Shown here: in pieces, positions 36,301-43,427 of the stretch | Layout: each line of letters begins with the position of its first letter | Position numbering within the stretch: the stretch's first letter is position 1 | Assembly (NCBI RefSeq): GCF_029223525.1 | Contig: NZ_JARHTQ010000011.1 | Location: 169,146 to 233,145 of the forward strand | Direction: 5' to 3' | DNA: 64,000 nt | Origin: Streptantibioticus ferralitis | GTDB taxonomy: Bacteria > Actinomycetota > Actinomycetes > Streptomycetales > Streptomycetaceae | Made by a program: the position numbers and the translations under genes | The notes under the pieces: model-generated | The model's input: the letters and a program-made list of their open reading frames with translations, nothing else | The model's database searches: none | What the model was told of the DNA's origin: nothing

Positions 36301-37831
36301 CGACCACGGTCCGGCGGAACCGGAACGGATGGCGCCCGGTCTGCAGCGTGTACACGGCGTCGGCGAACCGCTCCGCCTCACGCGGTGCGGTGTCGAGCGA
36401 GGCGAAGTGCGCCGCGAGGCGTTGCGCCGCCTCGTCCAGTGCCTGCGGAGTCCGCGCCGAAACGCAGATCAACTGCCGTTCGCGGACAGGCGGGTTGGCC
36501 GGTACGGGCTCAGGTGGCTCCTCCAGGACGAGGTGGGCGTTGGTGCCGCCGATACCGAACGAGCTCACGCCGATCCGCAGCGGCGTGCCGGTGGTGGTCC
36601 AGTCGGTCAGCTTCTCGGTGATCCGGAACGGGGTTTTCGCGATGCCGAGTTGCGGGTTCGGACGGTGGAAGTTGGCGGTGGGCGCGAGCTGCCGGTGCTG
36701 GAGCTGGAGCACTGCCTTGATCAGGCTGGCCATGCCGGCGGCTGCTTCCAGGTGCCCCACGTTGCCCTTCACCGAACTCAGCGCGCAGAAGTCGGTGTCC
36801 TCGGTGTGGGCGCGAAACGCGCGGGTGAGGGCGGTCACTTCGATCGGGTCGCCGATCGGGGTGCCCGTGCCGTGCGCCTCGACGGCCGAGACCGTCCTGG
36901 CGTCGATGTCGGCGAGTTCGAGTGCTGTGGTGATGACCTCTGCCTGGCCGTCCACGCTGGGCGCGGTGAATCCGACCTTGGCCGTTCCGTCGTTGTTGGT
37001 CGCGGTGGCCTTGATGACGGCGAGCACGGTGTCGCCGTCGGCGAGGGCGTCCGCCAGCCGGCGCAGTGCGACCACGCCGACACCGCTGCCGAACACCGTG
37101 CCGGCCGCGTCGGCGTCGAAGGGGCGGCAGGATCCGTCCGGCGAGAACATCAGGCCCGCCTCGTACAGGTAGCCGACACGGTGCGGCACCCGGACGCAGG
37201 CGGCGCCGGCGAGCGCGGTCTCGCACTCGTAGCCTTGCAGTGCCTGGCACGCCTGGTGGACGGCGACCAGTGAACTGGAGCACGCGGTCTGCACGTTGAC
37301 CGCGGGGCCGGTCAGTCCGAGCTTGTAGGCGGTACGGCTCGACAGGTAGTCCTTGTCGTTGTGGATCTGCAGCTCGAAGCCGGAGGCGCTCATCAACAGC
37401 CGCCCTCCGCCGAGCAGGTTGGACATCAGGTAGGCGGACATCCCGGCGCCGGCGTAGACACCCACCCGGCCCGCTCGCGCGGGATCGAACCCCGCACCCT
37501 CCAGGGCCTCCCACGCGCACTCCAGGAACAGCCGCTGCTGAGGGTCGAGCAGGGCGGCCTCCCGGCCGGTGAACCCGAAGAACGGAGCGTCGAAGCGGTC
37601 GATGCCGTCGAGCGCCGGGGCCGCCCTGACGTACTCCGGCCGTTCGAACAGGTCGCGCGACACTCCTTCGGCCAGCAGGTCCGCCTCGTCCAGCGGGGCG
37701 ATGGACACCACGCCGTCGCGAAGGTTCCGCCAGTACGACTCCGGGTCCGTGGCGCCCGGCAAGCGGCACGCCATGCCCACCACTGCGATGTCGGACGAGT
37801 CCGGGACGAACTCCGATGTTGGGGTGCTCAT
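30377..37831 (-). CDS. Hybrid PKS/NRPS: KS–AT(malonyl)–ACP–Cy–A(Cys)–PCP–Ct
   Basis: The 2484-residue megasynthase starts at ATG 37831 (GGAGG 10 bp upstream). KS: C184 in VQTACSSSLVA, then EAHGTGTPIGDP and KGNVGHLEAAAG. AT: GHSVGE and HTSHAFHS, the malonyl pattern. There is no KR, DH or ER. ACP: LGGHSLLATRML. Cy: D-x4-D in SFDLIVADVAGF replaces the condensation His motif. A: FDLSVYDVFG, LWNSVPA, LLSGD and GGATEASIW give the code DLYNLSLIW, the known cysteine code. PCP: S2022 in GGDSILGIQL. Ct (about 2065-2484): an epimerisation/condensation-like fold whose HHxxxDGxSW motif reads A-S-R-A-L-L-D-D-A-S-W and whose EGHGRE-like motif reads AERSPR, so it cannot be a normal E or C domain. The same order, including Ct, is described for caerulomycin/collismycin synthetases. 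Confidence 0.95.
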   Translation of the reverse strand: MSTPTSEFVPDSSDIAVVGMACRLPGATDPESYWRNLRDGVVSIAPLDEADLLAEGVSRDLFERPEYVRAAPALDGIDRFDAPFFGFTGREAALLDPQQRLFLECAWEALEGAGFDPARAGRVGVYAGAGMSAYLMSNLLGGGRLLMSASGFELQIHNDKDYLSSRTAYKLGLTGPAVNVQTACSSSLVAVHQACQALQGYECETALAGAACVRVPHRVGYLYEAGLMFSPDGSCRPFDADAAGTVFGSGVGVVALRRLADALADGDTVLAVIKATATNNDGTAKVGFTAPSVDGQAEVITTALELADIDARTVSAVEAHGTGTPIGDPIEVTALTRAFRAHTEDTDFCALSSVKGNVGHLEAAAGMASLIKAVLQLQHRQLAPTANFHRPNPQLGIAKTPFRITEKLTDWTTTGTPLRIGVSSFGIGGTNAHLVLEEPPEPVPANPPVRERQLICVSARTPQALDEAAQRLAAHFASLDTAPREAERFADAVYTLQTGRHPFRFRRTVVADGCAEAAALLGGERPELVATADAGNPPSDVVFLFPGQGAQYAGMSRGLYNSETGFRGRLDECAELLLPHLGLDLREALYADDSGTEGAARITATSLAQPALFCVEYALAGLLSDLGVQPTAMVGHSVGELTAAALAGVLELPDALRLVAVRGRMMQEQPSGAMLSVAAPEEKVRALLPPGVDIAAVNAPSLCVASGPEEVIAFLERTLAGQDISHRRLHTSHAFHSTMMDPIVGPFTEEVRRTRLVPPRQPFTSDVTGTWISDEQATDPAYWGSHARKPVRFADAVATAAPGRAVFIEVGPGNTLASLTRQTVPADSRAAVLTTLPRPDEKRPDSEVLLAGLGGLWLAGIELDWRALHGGPRGRVPLPTYPFQRQRYWVEPRGTGAAAELDVIAPTEPSGTEAAELAARPQVLTAHAPARNEDERVALALWEELFGFAELGIHDNFFELGGHSLLATRMLGRYRELTGRSLTLSELLAAPTVAGMVATAGTAGDGPSVPQVVPDLKHRFDPFPLTEMQQAQWIGRLGNFDLGGVAAHVYLEFDSEGLDLPRAERAWQQVVDRHDMLRVVVLPDGRQRVVETVIPYRFPTLDLREADVGTADEQLAAIRGEMEAEVRPADTWPLWEIRATRLPGERTRLHISFDLIVADVAGFFFQLLPEWGARYADPDAPPKPLELGFRDYVLAEQQMRKTADYERALEYWRRRVAELPPAPELPVLASGRAAHPRFARWHASVPPAIWQRIRALATEHGITASTALIAAYAAVIGTWSKSQHFTLNLTAVDRLPVHDQVRDIVGEFASFDLLEVDLRGAGDFAVLARQVQQRSWEDFEHRHVSGVRVLRELARERGGSGGAAMPVVVTSSLTEGEDRGDNGFAWLGKQTYFISQTPQVTLDHFIMEVDGSLELAWHALEGYFPEGMLADMFDAYRELVVGLADPDRWSAAPCPELPAYQAESRAEANRTARPAPRGLLTDTILRRADDPASAQRPAVIAPDRTLTHAELAGRAVALARQLASRGYGRHDVIGVSLAKGWPQIVAALGASAAGALYVPIDPDLPEARRRWLIEHAGVTCLLTEEEGAPVAEVDTIAVPDAVAAPEDIADWRCPAEADDVAYVIYTSGSTGTPKGVAVTHQAALNTIDDINERFRVGPDDAVLGLSSLSFDLSVYDVFGVLGAGGALVLPEPEARRDPARWLDLVRTHGITLWNSVPALMQMFVEHAEAVEATELPLRQVLLSGDWIPTTLPDRIRGTAAAEVNSLGGATEASIWSITYPIGEVALEWASIPYGRPLGNQRFHVLNERMEPAPVWVPGQLYIAGDGLACGYWNDAERTAESFFPHPVTGERLYRTGDLGRYLPDGTLEFLGREDFQVKVGGFRIELGEIEQALAEVAGVRQSAVAALGPRHQQRLVAYLVPEPAAEGDLVERARQRLAETLPSYMYPSDYVALEALPLSSNGKVDRAALPEPERHGGRRDTLDEADEALRETATRLAAIAAELLGMEQVGPGDNFFELGGDSILGIQLVARANAQGLALTPQDVFEANTIAELAAACHGTGEADATGRRAHLTAHQYALAVRADGTGADPVPAWLRYEVDGDFDPALAEAALGELMRRHPALRLRVGDGPQGPVQWVGDSQDCYVPDIDLRSLPEETRQATIRSMVADMAGELDLATGPVVKLALIKAGDDRGLLVWVASRALLDDASWPRLIREFHFAYAQLATDEAVRWEGTAGDFLDWVDTAAPVGAVEPATREVHALDGELLTELTAEELQRAAHHAHRAYRLEPQEVLLTALTRALGQGDGALARAAVVAERSPRPLDGADHQLASALGRFTDLVVLAGHTGSGDHTETALAVKDGYRAPAVSLPSGPQVLVRETARWADAGPAAAKMPWPDGPRDRPADRLVEIAPSLVDGALRLRWWYAPEAEEAVRVAAAELPRQLARLTAHFEENPDGMFHASDFPLVDLTDADLEQFISGLGDH

Positions 37832-37833
37832 GT

Positions 37834-40800
37834 CTACTCCTCCGTTCCGGTCGTCCGTCGGGTGGTCCGCTTCCTGGCGGCGCGCTGCTGTTGGGCGCGG
37901 GCTCGGCCTGCCGCGACGGCGGCCGTGTCGTCGACGTTGCCGCGCAGCCATTCGGCCAGGGCCCGCGGGCTGGGGTGCTCGAAGAGCGCGAGCAGTGCGA
38001 ACTCCTGGGGCAGGCGGTCTCTGAGGAGTCCGTACATCCGGGTCAGATGCACCGACCCGGCACCGATCTCCATGAAGTTGTCGGTGGCACCGGCGCTTTC
38101 CAGGCCCAGCACCTCGCAGACCACCTCGATGATCACCCGCTCGGTGTCGTCACGGGGCGCCTGGCGCACGCGGCTGCCGGTCTCGACCAGTTCGGCGCGG
38201 CGGATCAGCGCCTGCCGGTCGACCTTGCCGCGGTGGCTGAGTGGTAGTTGGTCCAGCGCGACCAGCAGGCTCGGCACGAGATAGGACGGCAGGCGTTCGG
38301 CCAGCCTGCGGCGCAGTACGTCGACGAGCGCCTCCCGGTCGTCGACCGGGGGGGAGGTCTCCTCCTCGCCGGGCAGGCCGCCGACCAGGGTGTGCAGCAG
38401 CTCGTGCCCCTCGTCGAGGCGGAACGCCGCGCGCAGGGCGGGGGCGTCGGCGGTGGCGCCCAACTGGCAGGTGCCCAGGCCGCTGCGGGGCGCCGCGGTC
38501 TCCAGCAACTGGGTGATCAGCCCGGTCTCCAGCAGACAGAAGTCGCGCGCGACCCTGCCGTAGAGCGGGTCGATGGCCTTCCGCTGGGCCACGAGGAAGG
38601 CGGCGAAGGCCGCGTTCCCGGCCACCTCCCGGTTCCCGGCCGCGAAGAGCTCCTCCGGCAGGGAGGTCTCGGACGAGCAGAGCGCCAGGGCGTGGTGGCG
38701 CGGATCGTAGTAGTAGCTGCCCCCGGCCACGCCCTCCACCCGGCCGGGACGGATCTGCAGATAGACCTGGACCGGGTAGAGCGCGCCGGGGGAGCCGTAC
38801 GCGTACCGGGGGAGGAAGTGGCCGTCCTGCTCGACCGCGCGCAGCGTGCCCAGCATCTCGGCGAATGCCCGCTGGGGCACTGGCTCGGCGCGGAAGACAC
38901 GGCGGCTGCGGCGCTGCACGGCGGTCGATGGGTCGCCCGGCAGAGCGACGACCGGTCCGTCGAGTTCTCGCAGGCCGGGACGGGAGAGCTTGAACCGCAG
39001 CCGGGCCATCGGGTCCCGTTCGATGTCCCCGAAGTCGTCGCCCACGGGGTCGGCCTGGTCCGCGGTCGCGGCGGGCACCACGAAGCCGACCAGTCGGCGC
39101 TGGTCTCCCGAGGCGGCGGCGACCACGACCGCCTGCTCCACCTCGGGCTGGTCCGTGAGCGCGTGCTCGATCTCGCCGAGCTCGATCCGGAACCCGCCGA
39201 TCTTCACCTGGAAGTCCTCGCGGCCCAGGATCTCAAGGCAGCCGTCGGGGCGGTAGCGGGCCAGGTCACCGGTGCGGTAGAGGCGTTCGCCGGTGACCGG
39301 GTGGCTGATGAACGACTGCGCGGTCCGTTCGGGGTCCCGGTGGTAGCCGGCGGCGAGCCCCGCGCCGCTGACGTACAGCGGACCGGGAACCCACACGGGC
39401 GCCGGGGCCAACCGCTCGTTGAGCACGTGCAGCGTGTGGTTGCGCAGCGGGAATCCGTACGGGACCGACGCCCAGTCGCCGTCGACCTCCCCGACCTCGT
39501 AGGCGTTCGACCACACCGAGGTCTCGGTCGGGCCGCCCGCCGCGATGACCCGGATGCCGTTGCCCAGGGCGCGGATCCGGTCGGGCAGCGGCACCGGGAT
39601 CCGGTCTCCGCTCATCAGCACCAGGCGCAGTGGGAGGGCCTCGGCGGCGTCGTGGGCCTCGCAGTAGGCGACCAGCATGTCCATCAGGGCCGGGACGCTG
39701 TTCCACAAGGTGACGCGGTGACTGCGCATCAACTCAAGCCAGCGGCCCGGGTCTCGTGTCGCGTCCGGCTCGGGCAGCACGAGCGCCCCGCCCGCCCCGA
39801 GGACGCCGAAGGTGTCGTAGAGGGAGAGGTCGAAGCTGAGCGAGGACAGTCCGAGGACGCGGTCGTCCGGCCCGACGTCGAAGCGCCGGTTCACCTCCAA
39901 GAGGGTGTTGAGCACCGAACGGTGGCTGACGGCCACCCCCTTGGGAGTGCCCGTGGAGCCGGAGGTGTACAGGAGGTAGGCGGTGTCCTCCGGTTCCGCC
40001 GGGCACCGCCACTCGGCCAGCTCCTCGGCGGTGGCCGGTGCGATATCGTCCACGGCGAGGCACGGCAGCCCCACGGGCCACTCGTACCCCGGTGCCCCGT
40101 CGGTGACCAGCAGTTCGACGCCCGCGTGCTCGGCCATCCAGGCGCGGCGGGTGAGCGGCAGCGCCGGGTCGACGGGCACATAGGTGCAGCCGGCCGCCGT
40201 CACGCCGAGTACGGCCGCTATCTGCCGCCAGCCCTTGAGGGCGCCGACGCCGACGAGTGCCCCTCGGCCGAGTCCCCTGGAGTGCAGCTCCCGGGCGATG
40301 CCGACGGCCCGTCGGCCGAGTTCTCCGAAGGTGAGTGTGCGCTCGGCGGTGATGACCGCGGGGGCCTGCGCCGACTCCGCCGCCGCGGCCTGTTCGAGGA
40401 CGCGCGTGGCGAGGACGCCGGAGAGGAGTGGGCCGGAGGTGTCGTTGACGTGTGCGCGTATCTCGCTTTGCCAGGTGGGCAGTTCGAGCTCGGGCGGACG
40501 GGTCCATGCCTCCGCTTCGGCGAGCGAGAGCACCAGCCGCTGGTAGGCGTCGAACATGTCCTCCAGAACGCCCTCGGGCAGTACGCCGTCCCGGGTGTCC
40601 CAGACCAGGACGGCCTCGCCGTACTCCTCGAAGACCTGGTGGTCGAGGTAGAGCTGCGGGGTCTGTGTGATGGCGTGGACGGGGGTCCCGAAGCCGCCGA
40701 ACAGGGAGGAGAATCCGTCGTCGTCTCCGCCCAGCGCGCTGGTGAAGACCACCGGGGCCAGCGCCGCGGTGCCCGTGCCCCGCCTGGCCGCCAGCTCCCG

Positions 40801-42141
40801 CAACGACTGCACGCCCCCGGCCGCCGCGTGCTGCAGGTCGGCCCACAGACGTTGCTGCACCGCGTCGGCCAGGTCCTGGAAGGTGTCCGTGTCGACGAGG
40901 TCGACGGCGAGCAGGTCGACGTTGGTGAAGTCGCCGACGAGGTCGTTGATCTGCGGATGCACGGGTGGCCGGTTGAAGAGCGTGACGTCGACCGTGAACC
41001 GCTGGGTGGAGCTCCAGGCTCCCACCACCAGCGAGTACGCGGCGAGCAGCACCCCGGACGGGGTGACTCCGCGGAACGCCGCGAGCTCTTTCACCCTGGA
41101 CCACACGGGAGCCGGCACGCGTGCCATGCGCCGGGTGAAGTGCCGTGTCGCCGCAGCGGTGTTGGCCGGCAGTTGCGGAGCCGGCGGGAGCTCGTCGAGC
41201 CGCTCGTCCCAGTAGCGCCGGGCCGCCTGGTACGCGTCGGAGCCGCGGGCGGCGTGCTCGGCCAGCACCACGTCTCGGAAGGTGAGGTCGAGCTTGGGCA
41301 GTTCGGCGTCCGGGTCCTCGTACAGCCGCCACCAGTCGCCCAGCAGGACGCGCAGTGCCCACAGGTCGGCGATGAACAGGTCGATGCTGAAGTGCACATG
41401 AGCCGCGCCATCCGGCATCCGGGTCACGGCGATGTGGAAGAGTGGCCACTGCTGCAGCGCGAAGACCTCGTGCGACAGCTTCGCCCGGACTTCCTCCAGG
41501 CGCTCGACGGCCTTCTCCATGGGTTCACCGCGCAGGTCGAGCACCTCGAACCGGTACGGCGGCACGCTGGCGGCCACCTGCTGCCTGCCGTCCGGCAGAA
41601 CCGTCATACGCAGTGCCCCGTGCCGCTCGACCACGAGCTGCCAGGCACGCTCCAGGCGTGCGACATCCAGATCGGGAGGGATGAGTTCGAAGTACGCGTG
41701 GCCGCCGAGCGAGCCGAGTTCGAAGGCGTCGCTGCGGCCCATGAGGTAGGCGTGCTGAAGGTCGGTCAACGGAAAGGGCTCGAACCGGCCACCCGGGTCC
41801 GCCGCGAGCTGGAACTCGTCCGGTTCGCCGCCCCCCTCCCGGTGCTCTTCCAGCGCGTCCGCCACCCAGCTCGCCAGCTCGTCCAGCGAGGAGACACGCA
41901 TCGGCGGTGTCACACCGAAGCGGCGGCCCAACTGCGCCCGCAGCCGTAGCAGTCGCAAGGAGCTGATGCCCGCTGCGGTGAGGGGTGCCGAACCGTCGAT
42001 CTCCTCCGCGGAGGCCGCGCCGAGGCGGCTGATCCGCTCGCGCAGCCATCCGGCCACCACGGCTCTCCGCTCGTCGGGGGCGAGCCCCCGTATCTCCTCC
42101 ACCGCGGTCCCATCCATCGGGCTGTCTGCCGGGACAGTCAT
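37834..42141 (-). CDS. NRPS: CP–Cy–A(Cys)–Ox–PCP, thiazole-forming loading/first module
   Basis: The protein is 1435 residues. An N-terminal carrier domain (about 20-100) has S61 in LTAAGISSLRLLRL and accepts the starter. Cy (about 115-540): FEPFPLTDLQHAYLMGR and D-x4-D in SIDLFIADLW. A (about 560-1350): FDLSLYDTFG, LWNSVPA, LMSGD and GGPTETSVW give D-L-Y-N-L-S-A-V-W, close to the cysteine code. Between motifs A8 and A10 lies an oxidase insert of about 230 residues (FLPRYAYGSPGALYPVQVYL, YYYDPRHHALALCSS), resembling the FMN-dependent McbC/Ox domains of epothilone and bleomycin synthetases, which oxidise thiazoline to thiazole. PCP: S1363 in IGAGSVHL. The stop overlaps the Shine-Dalgarno region of the next gene. 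No aryl-AMP ligase for the starter is in the core. Confidence 0.93.
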   Translation of the reverse strand: MTVPADSPMDGTAVEEIRGLAPDERRAVVAGWLRERISRLGAASAEEIDGSAPLTAAGISSLRLLRLRAQLGRRFGVTPPMRVSSLDELASWVADALEEHREGGGEPDEFQLAADPGGRFEPFPLTDLQHAYLMGRSDAFELGSLGGHAYFELIPPDLDVARLERAWQLVVERHGALRMTVLPDGRQQVAASVPPYRFEVLDLRGEPMEKAVERLEEVRAKLSHEVFALQQWPLFHIAVTRMPDGAAHVHFSIDLFIADLWALRVLLGDWWRLYEDPDAELPKLDLTFRDVVLAEHAARGSDAYQAARRYWDERLDELPPAPQLPANTAAATRHFTRRMARVPAPVWSRVKELAAFRGVTPSGVLLAAYSLVVGAWSSTQRFTVDVTLFNRPPVHPQINDLVGDFTNVDLLAVDLVDTDTFQDLADAVQQRLWADLQHAAAGGVQSLRELAARRGTGTAALAPVVFTSALGGDDDGFSSLFGGFGTPVHAITQTPQLYLDHQVFEEYGEAVLVWDTRDGVLPEGVLEDMFDAYQRLVLSLAEAEAWTRPPELELPTWQSEIRAHVNDTSGPLLSGVLATRVLEQAAAAESAQAPAVITAERTLTFGELGRRAVGIARELHSRGLGRGALVGVGALKGWRQIAAVLGVTAAGCTYVPVDPALPLTRRAWMAEHAGVELLVTDGAPGYEWPVGLPCLAVDDIAPATAEELAEWRCPAEPEDTAYLLYTSGSTGTPKGVAVSHRSVLNTLLEVNRRFDVGPDDRVLGLSSLSFDLSLYDTFGVLGAGGALVLPEPDATRDPGRWLELMRSHRVTLWNSVPALMDMLVAYCEAHDAAEALPLRLVLMSGDRIPVPLPDRIRALGNGIRVIAAGGPTETSVWSNAYEVGEVDGDWASVPYGFPLRNHTLHVLNERLAPAPVWVPGPLYVSGAGLAAGYHRDPERTAQSFISHPVTGERLYRTGDLARYRPDGCLEILGREDFQVKIGGFRIELGEIEHALTDQPEVEQAVVVAAASGDQRRLVGFVVPAATADQADPVGDDFGDIERDPMARLRFKLSRPGLRELDGPVVALPGDPSTAVQRRSRRVFRAEPVPQRAFAEMLGTLRAVEQDGHFLPRYAYGSPGALYPVQVYLQIRPGRVEGVAGGSYYYDPRHHALALCSSETSLPEELFAAGNREVAGNAAFAAFLVAQRKAIDPLYGRVARDFCLLETGLITQLLETAAPRSGLGTCQLGATADAPALRAAFRLDEGHELLHTLVGGLPGEEETSPPVDDREALVDVLRRRLAERLPSYLVPSLLVALDQLPLSHRGKVDRQALIRRAELVETGSRVRQAPRDDTERVIIEVVCEVLGLESAGATDNFMEIGAGSVHLTRMYGLLRDRLPQEFALLALFEHPSPRALAEWLRGNVDDTAAVAAGRARAQQQRAARKRTTRRTTGTEE

Positions 42142-42168
42142 CGGTGAGTTCCCCTTCCCCCTGACTAG

Positions 42169-42207
42169 GCGAACCGGTTTTGATCTTTGTGAGGGAACCT
42201 AGTTCGC
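42169..42207. promoter_or_regulatory. Inverted repeat upstream of the megasynthase operon, possible operator
   Basis: GCGAACCGGTT (42169-42179) and AACCTAGTTCGC (42196-42207) are imperfect inverted repeats separated by 16 nt. They lie 28-66 bp before the ATG of the first NRPS gene, in the only sizeable gap before the megasynthases. A binding site for the LAL regulator encoded just upstream is a reasonable guess; nothing in the sequence proves it. Confidence 0.45.
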
Positions 42208-42311
42208 GGGGTGCGCAGACTCATTACGGTGCGACCGATGCTCCTACCGAAGGAGCGGACGGGGGCGTCACTACGGGTGCGGGCTTCGGTCGATGGTCAC
42301 CGCGATGTGCG

Positions 42312-42344
42312 ACGGCCCGGCAACGGGGTGCGCTGCCGGGCCGT
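42312..42344 (-). terminator. Hairpin terminator after the KAS III-like gene
   Basis: An 11-bp perfect stem (ACGGCCCGGCA and TGCCGGGCCGT) around an 11-nt loop lies 17 bp past the stop of the acyltransferase gene and before the NRPS start. It separates the regulator/KAS III transcript from the megasynthase operon. Confidence 0.65.
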
Positions 42345-42360
42345 TGGGTCTTCCGCGTGA

Positions 42361-43410
42361 TCAGATCGGACGCCGATCGGTGCCGCTCCACGCGGGCACC
42401 GACTCGATCTCCACCACCGCGCTGGTCCAGTTGAAGCCGATGCCCACGCCGACCAGCAGGACGCGGTCACCTGGGTGGACCCGGCCGCTCACCACGAGGT
42501 GGTCGAGGCCGGCGAACTGGTCGCCCGGTCCCAGGTGCGACACATGGCGTCCCCACTCCCAGACGGTCCGCTCCAGGGGGATTCCCAACGGCTCCAGAAA
42601 CTCCCATTCCAGCAGCGTGCGGCCCAGGTTGGGCAGCACCACCCGGGCGATGCCGTCGAGATCCGACTCCGCAGCCGCCAAGGTGCGCCGTACGTTCGCG
42701 CGGGCACCGTCGGAGAGCCGTTCCAGCAGCTCTTCGTAGCCGTGGTCCTTGACGTAGCGCTTCTTGCGCCCGCGCAGGTCCAGTGGCTTGCCGTCCTGAT
42801 GCGGTACGGCAGAGAAGCCCTCGGTGTCGCGGCACACCTCTTCGAGTTCCGGATCGGAGGTCGACACCATGGCCCGCAGCCGGGCGAATCCGGCGCGGCG
42901 GGACAGCAGTACGGCGGTCGCCCCGTCGGAGTAGACCTGGCCGGTGTCGCTGTTCCACCGGTCGAATCCGGGCAGGCAGTACTTGTCCGCGGTGGTGACC
43001 AGCGCCGCCGTACGGCCCGGTGCCGACGCCAGGTAGGCCGCGGCCATCTCAAGGGCGGCCATTCCTCCGTTGGACCCCTGCTGGATCTGTATCGCCAGTC
43101 CGTTTCCGCCCACCGTGAAACGCTGGACGTAGGAGGCGGGCGTCCAGAAGTCCTGTCCCTGGTGGTAGATGTTCGCGTGCAGGGTCAGGACGACGTCGGA
43201 CGGCGCGCGACCGGACCGTTCCAGCGCCTGTCGTCCCGCTGCCACGGCCATCTCGGGGGCGGACCGCTCGTCGGCCACCAGCGCCGCGGCGAGTTCGTCC
43301 TCCTCCGCGTCCTCCTGGGCGTACCAGCCCTGTTCGACCGCTGTCGCGGTGGATATCGGTGGCGGAAGACAGACTCCCGTTCCCGCGATGTAGAGATCGT
43401 CCCAACGCAT
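42361..43410 (-). CDS. KAS III-like acyltransferase with Ser in place of the catalytic Cys
   Basis: This 349-residue thiolase-fold protein is related to 3-oxoacyl-ACP synthase III. The nucleophile region reads IQIQQGSNGGMAALEMA: the usual Cys of QQGCNGG is Ser (S113). The H-Q-A-N-x-R region is replaced by VVLPNLGRTLLEWEFL. Such Cys-to-Ser members (DpsC, CerJ/ChlB3-like acyltransferases) move acyl groups between carriers and acceptors rather than condensing them. Here it may load the starter onto the N-terminal carrier of the first NRPS, for which no activating enzyme is seen (inference). ATG 43410 has GAGGCGAGG directly upstream; GTG 43431 overlapping the regulator stop is the alternative. 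Confidence 0.85.
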   Translation of the reverse strand: MRWDDLYIAGTGVCLPPPISTATAVEQGWYAQEDAEEDELAAALVADERSAPEMAVAAGRQALERSGRAPSDVVLTLHANIYHQGQDFWTPASYVQRFTVGGNGLAIQIQQGSNGGMAALEMAAAYLASAPGRTAALVTTADKYCLPGFDRWNSDTGQVYSDGATAVLLSRRAGFARLRAMVSTSDPELEEVCRDTEGFSAVPHQDGKPLDLRGRKKRYVKDHGYEELLERLSDGARANVRRTLAAAESDLDGIARVVLPNLGRTLLEWEFLEPLGIPLERTVWEWGRHVSHLGPGDQFAGLDHLVVSGRVHPGDRVLLVGVGIGFNWTSAVVEIESVPAWSGTDRRPI

Positions 43411-43427
43411 CCTCGCCTCATGCCTTC

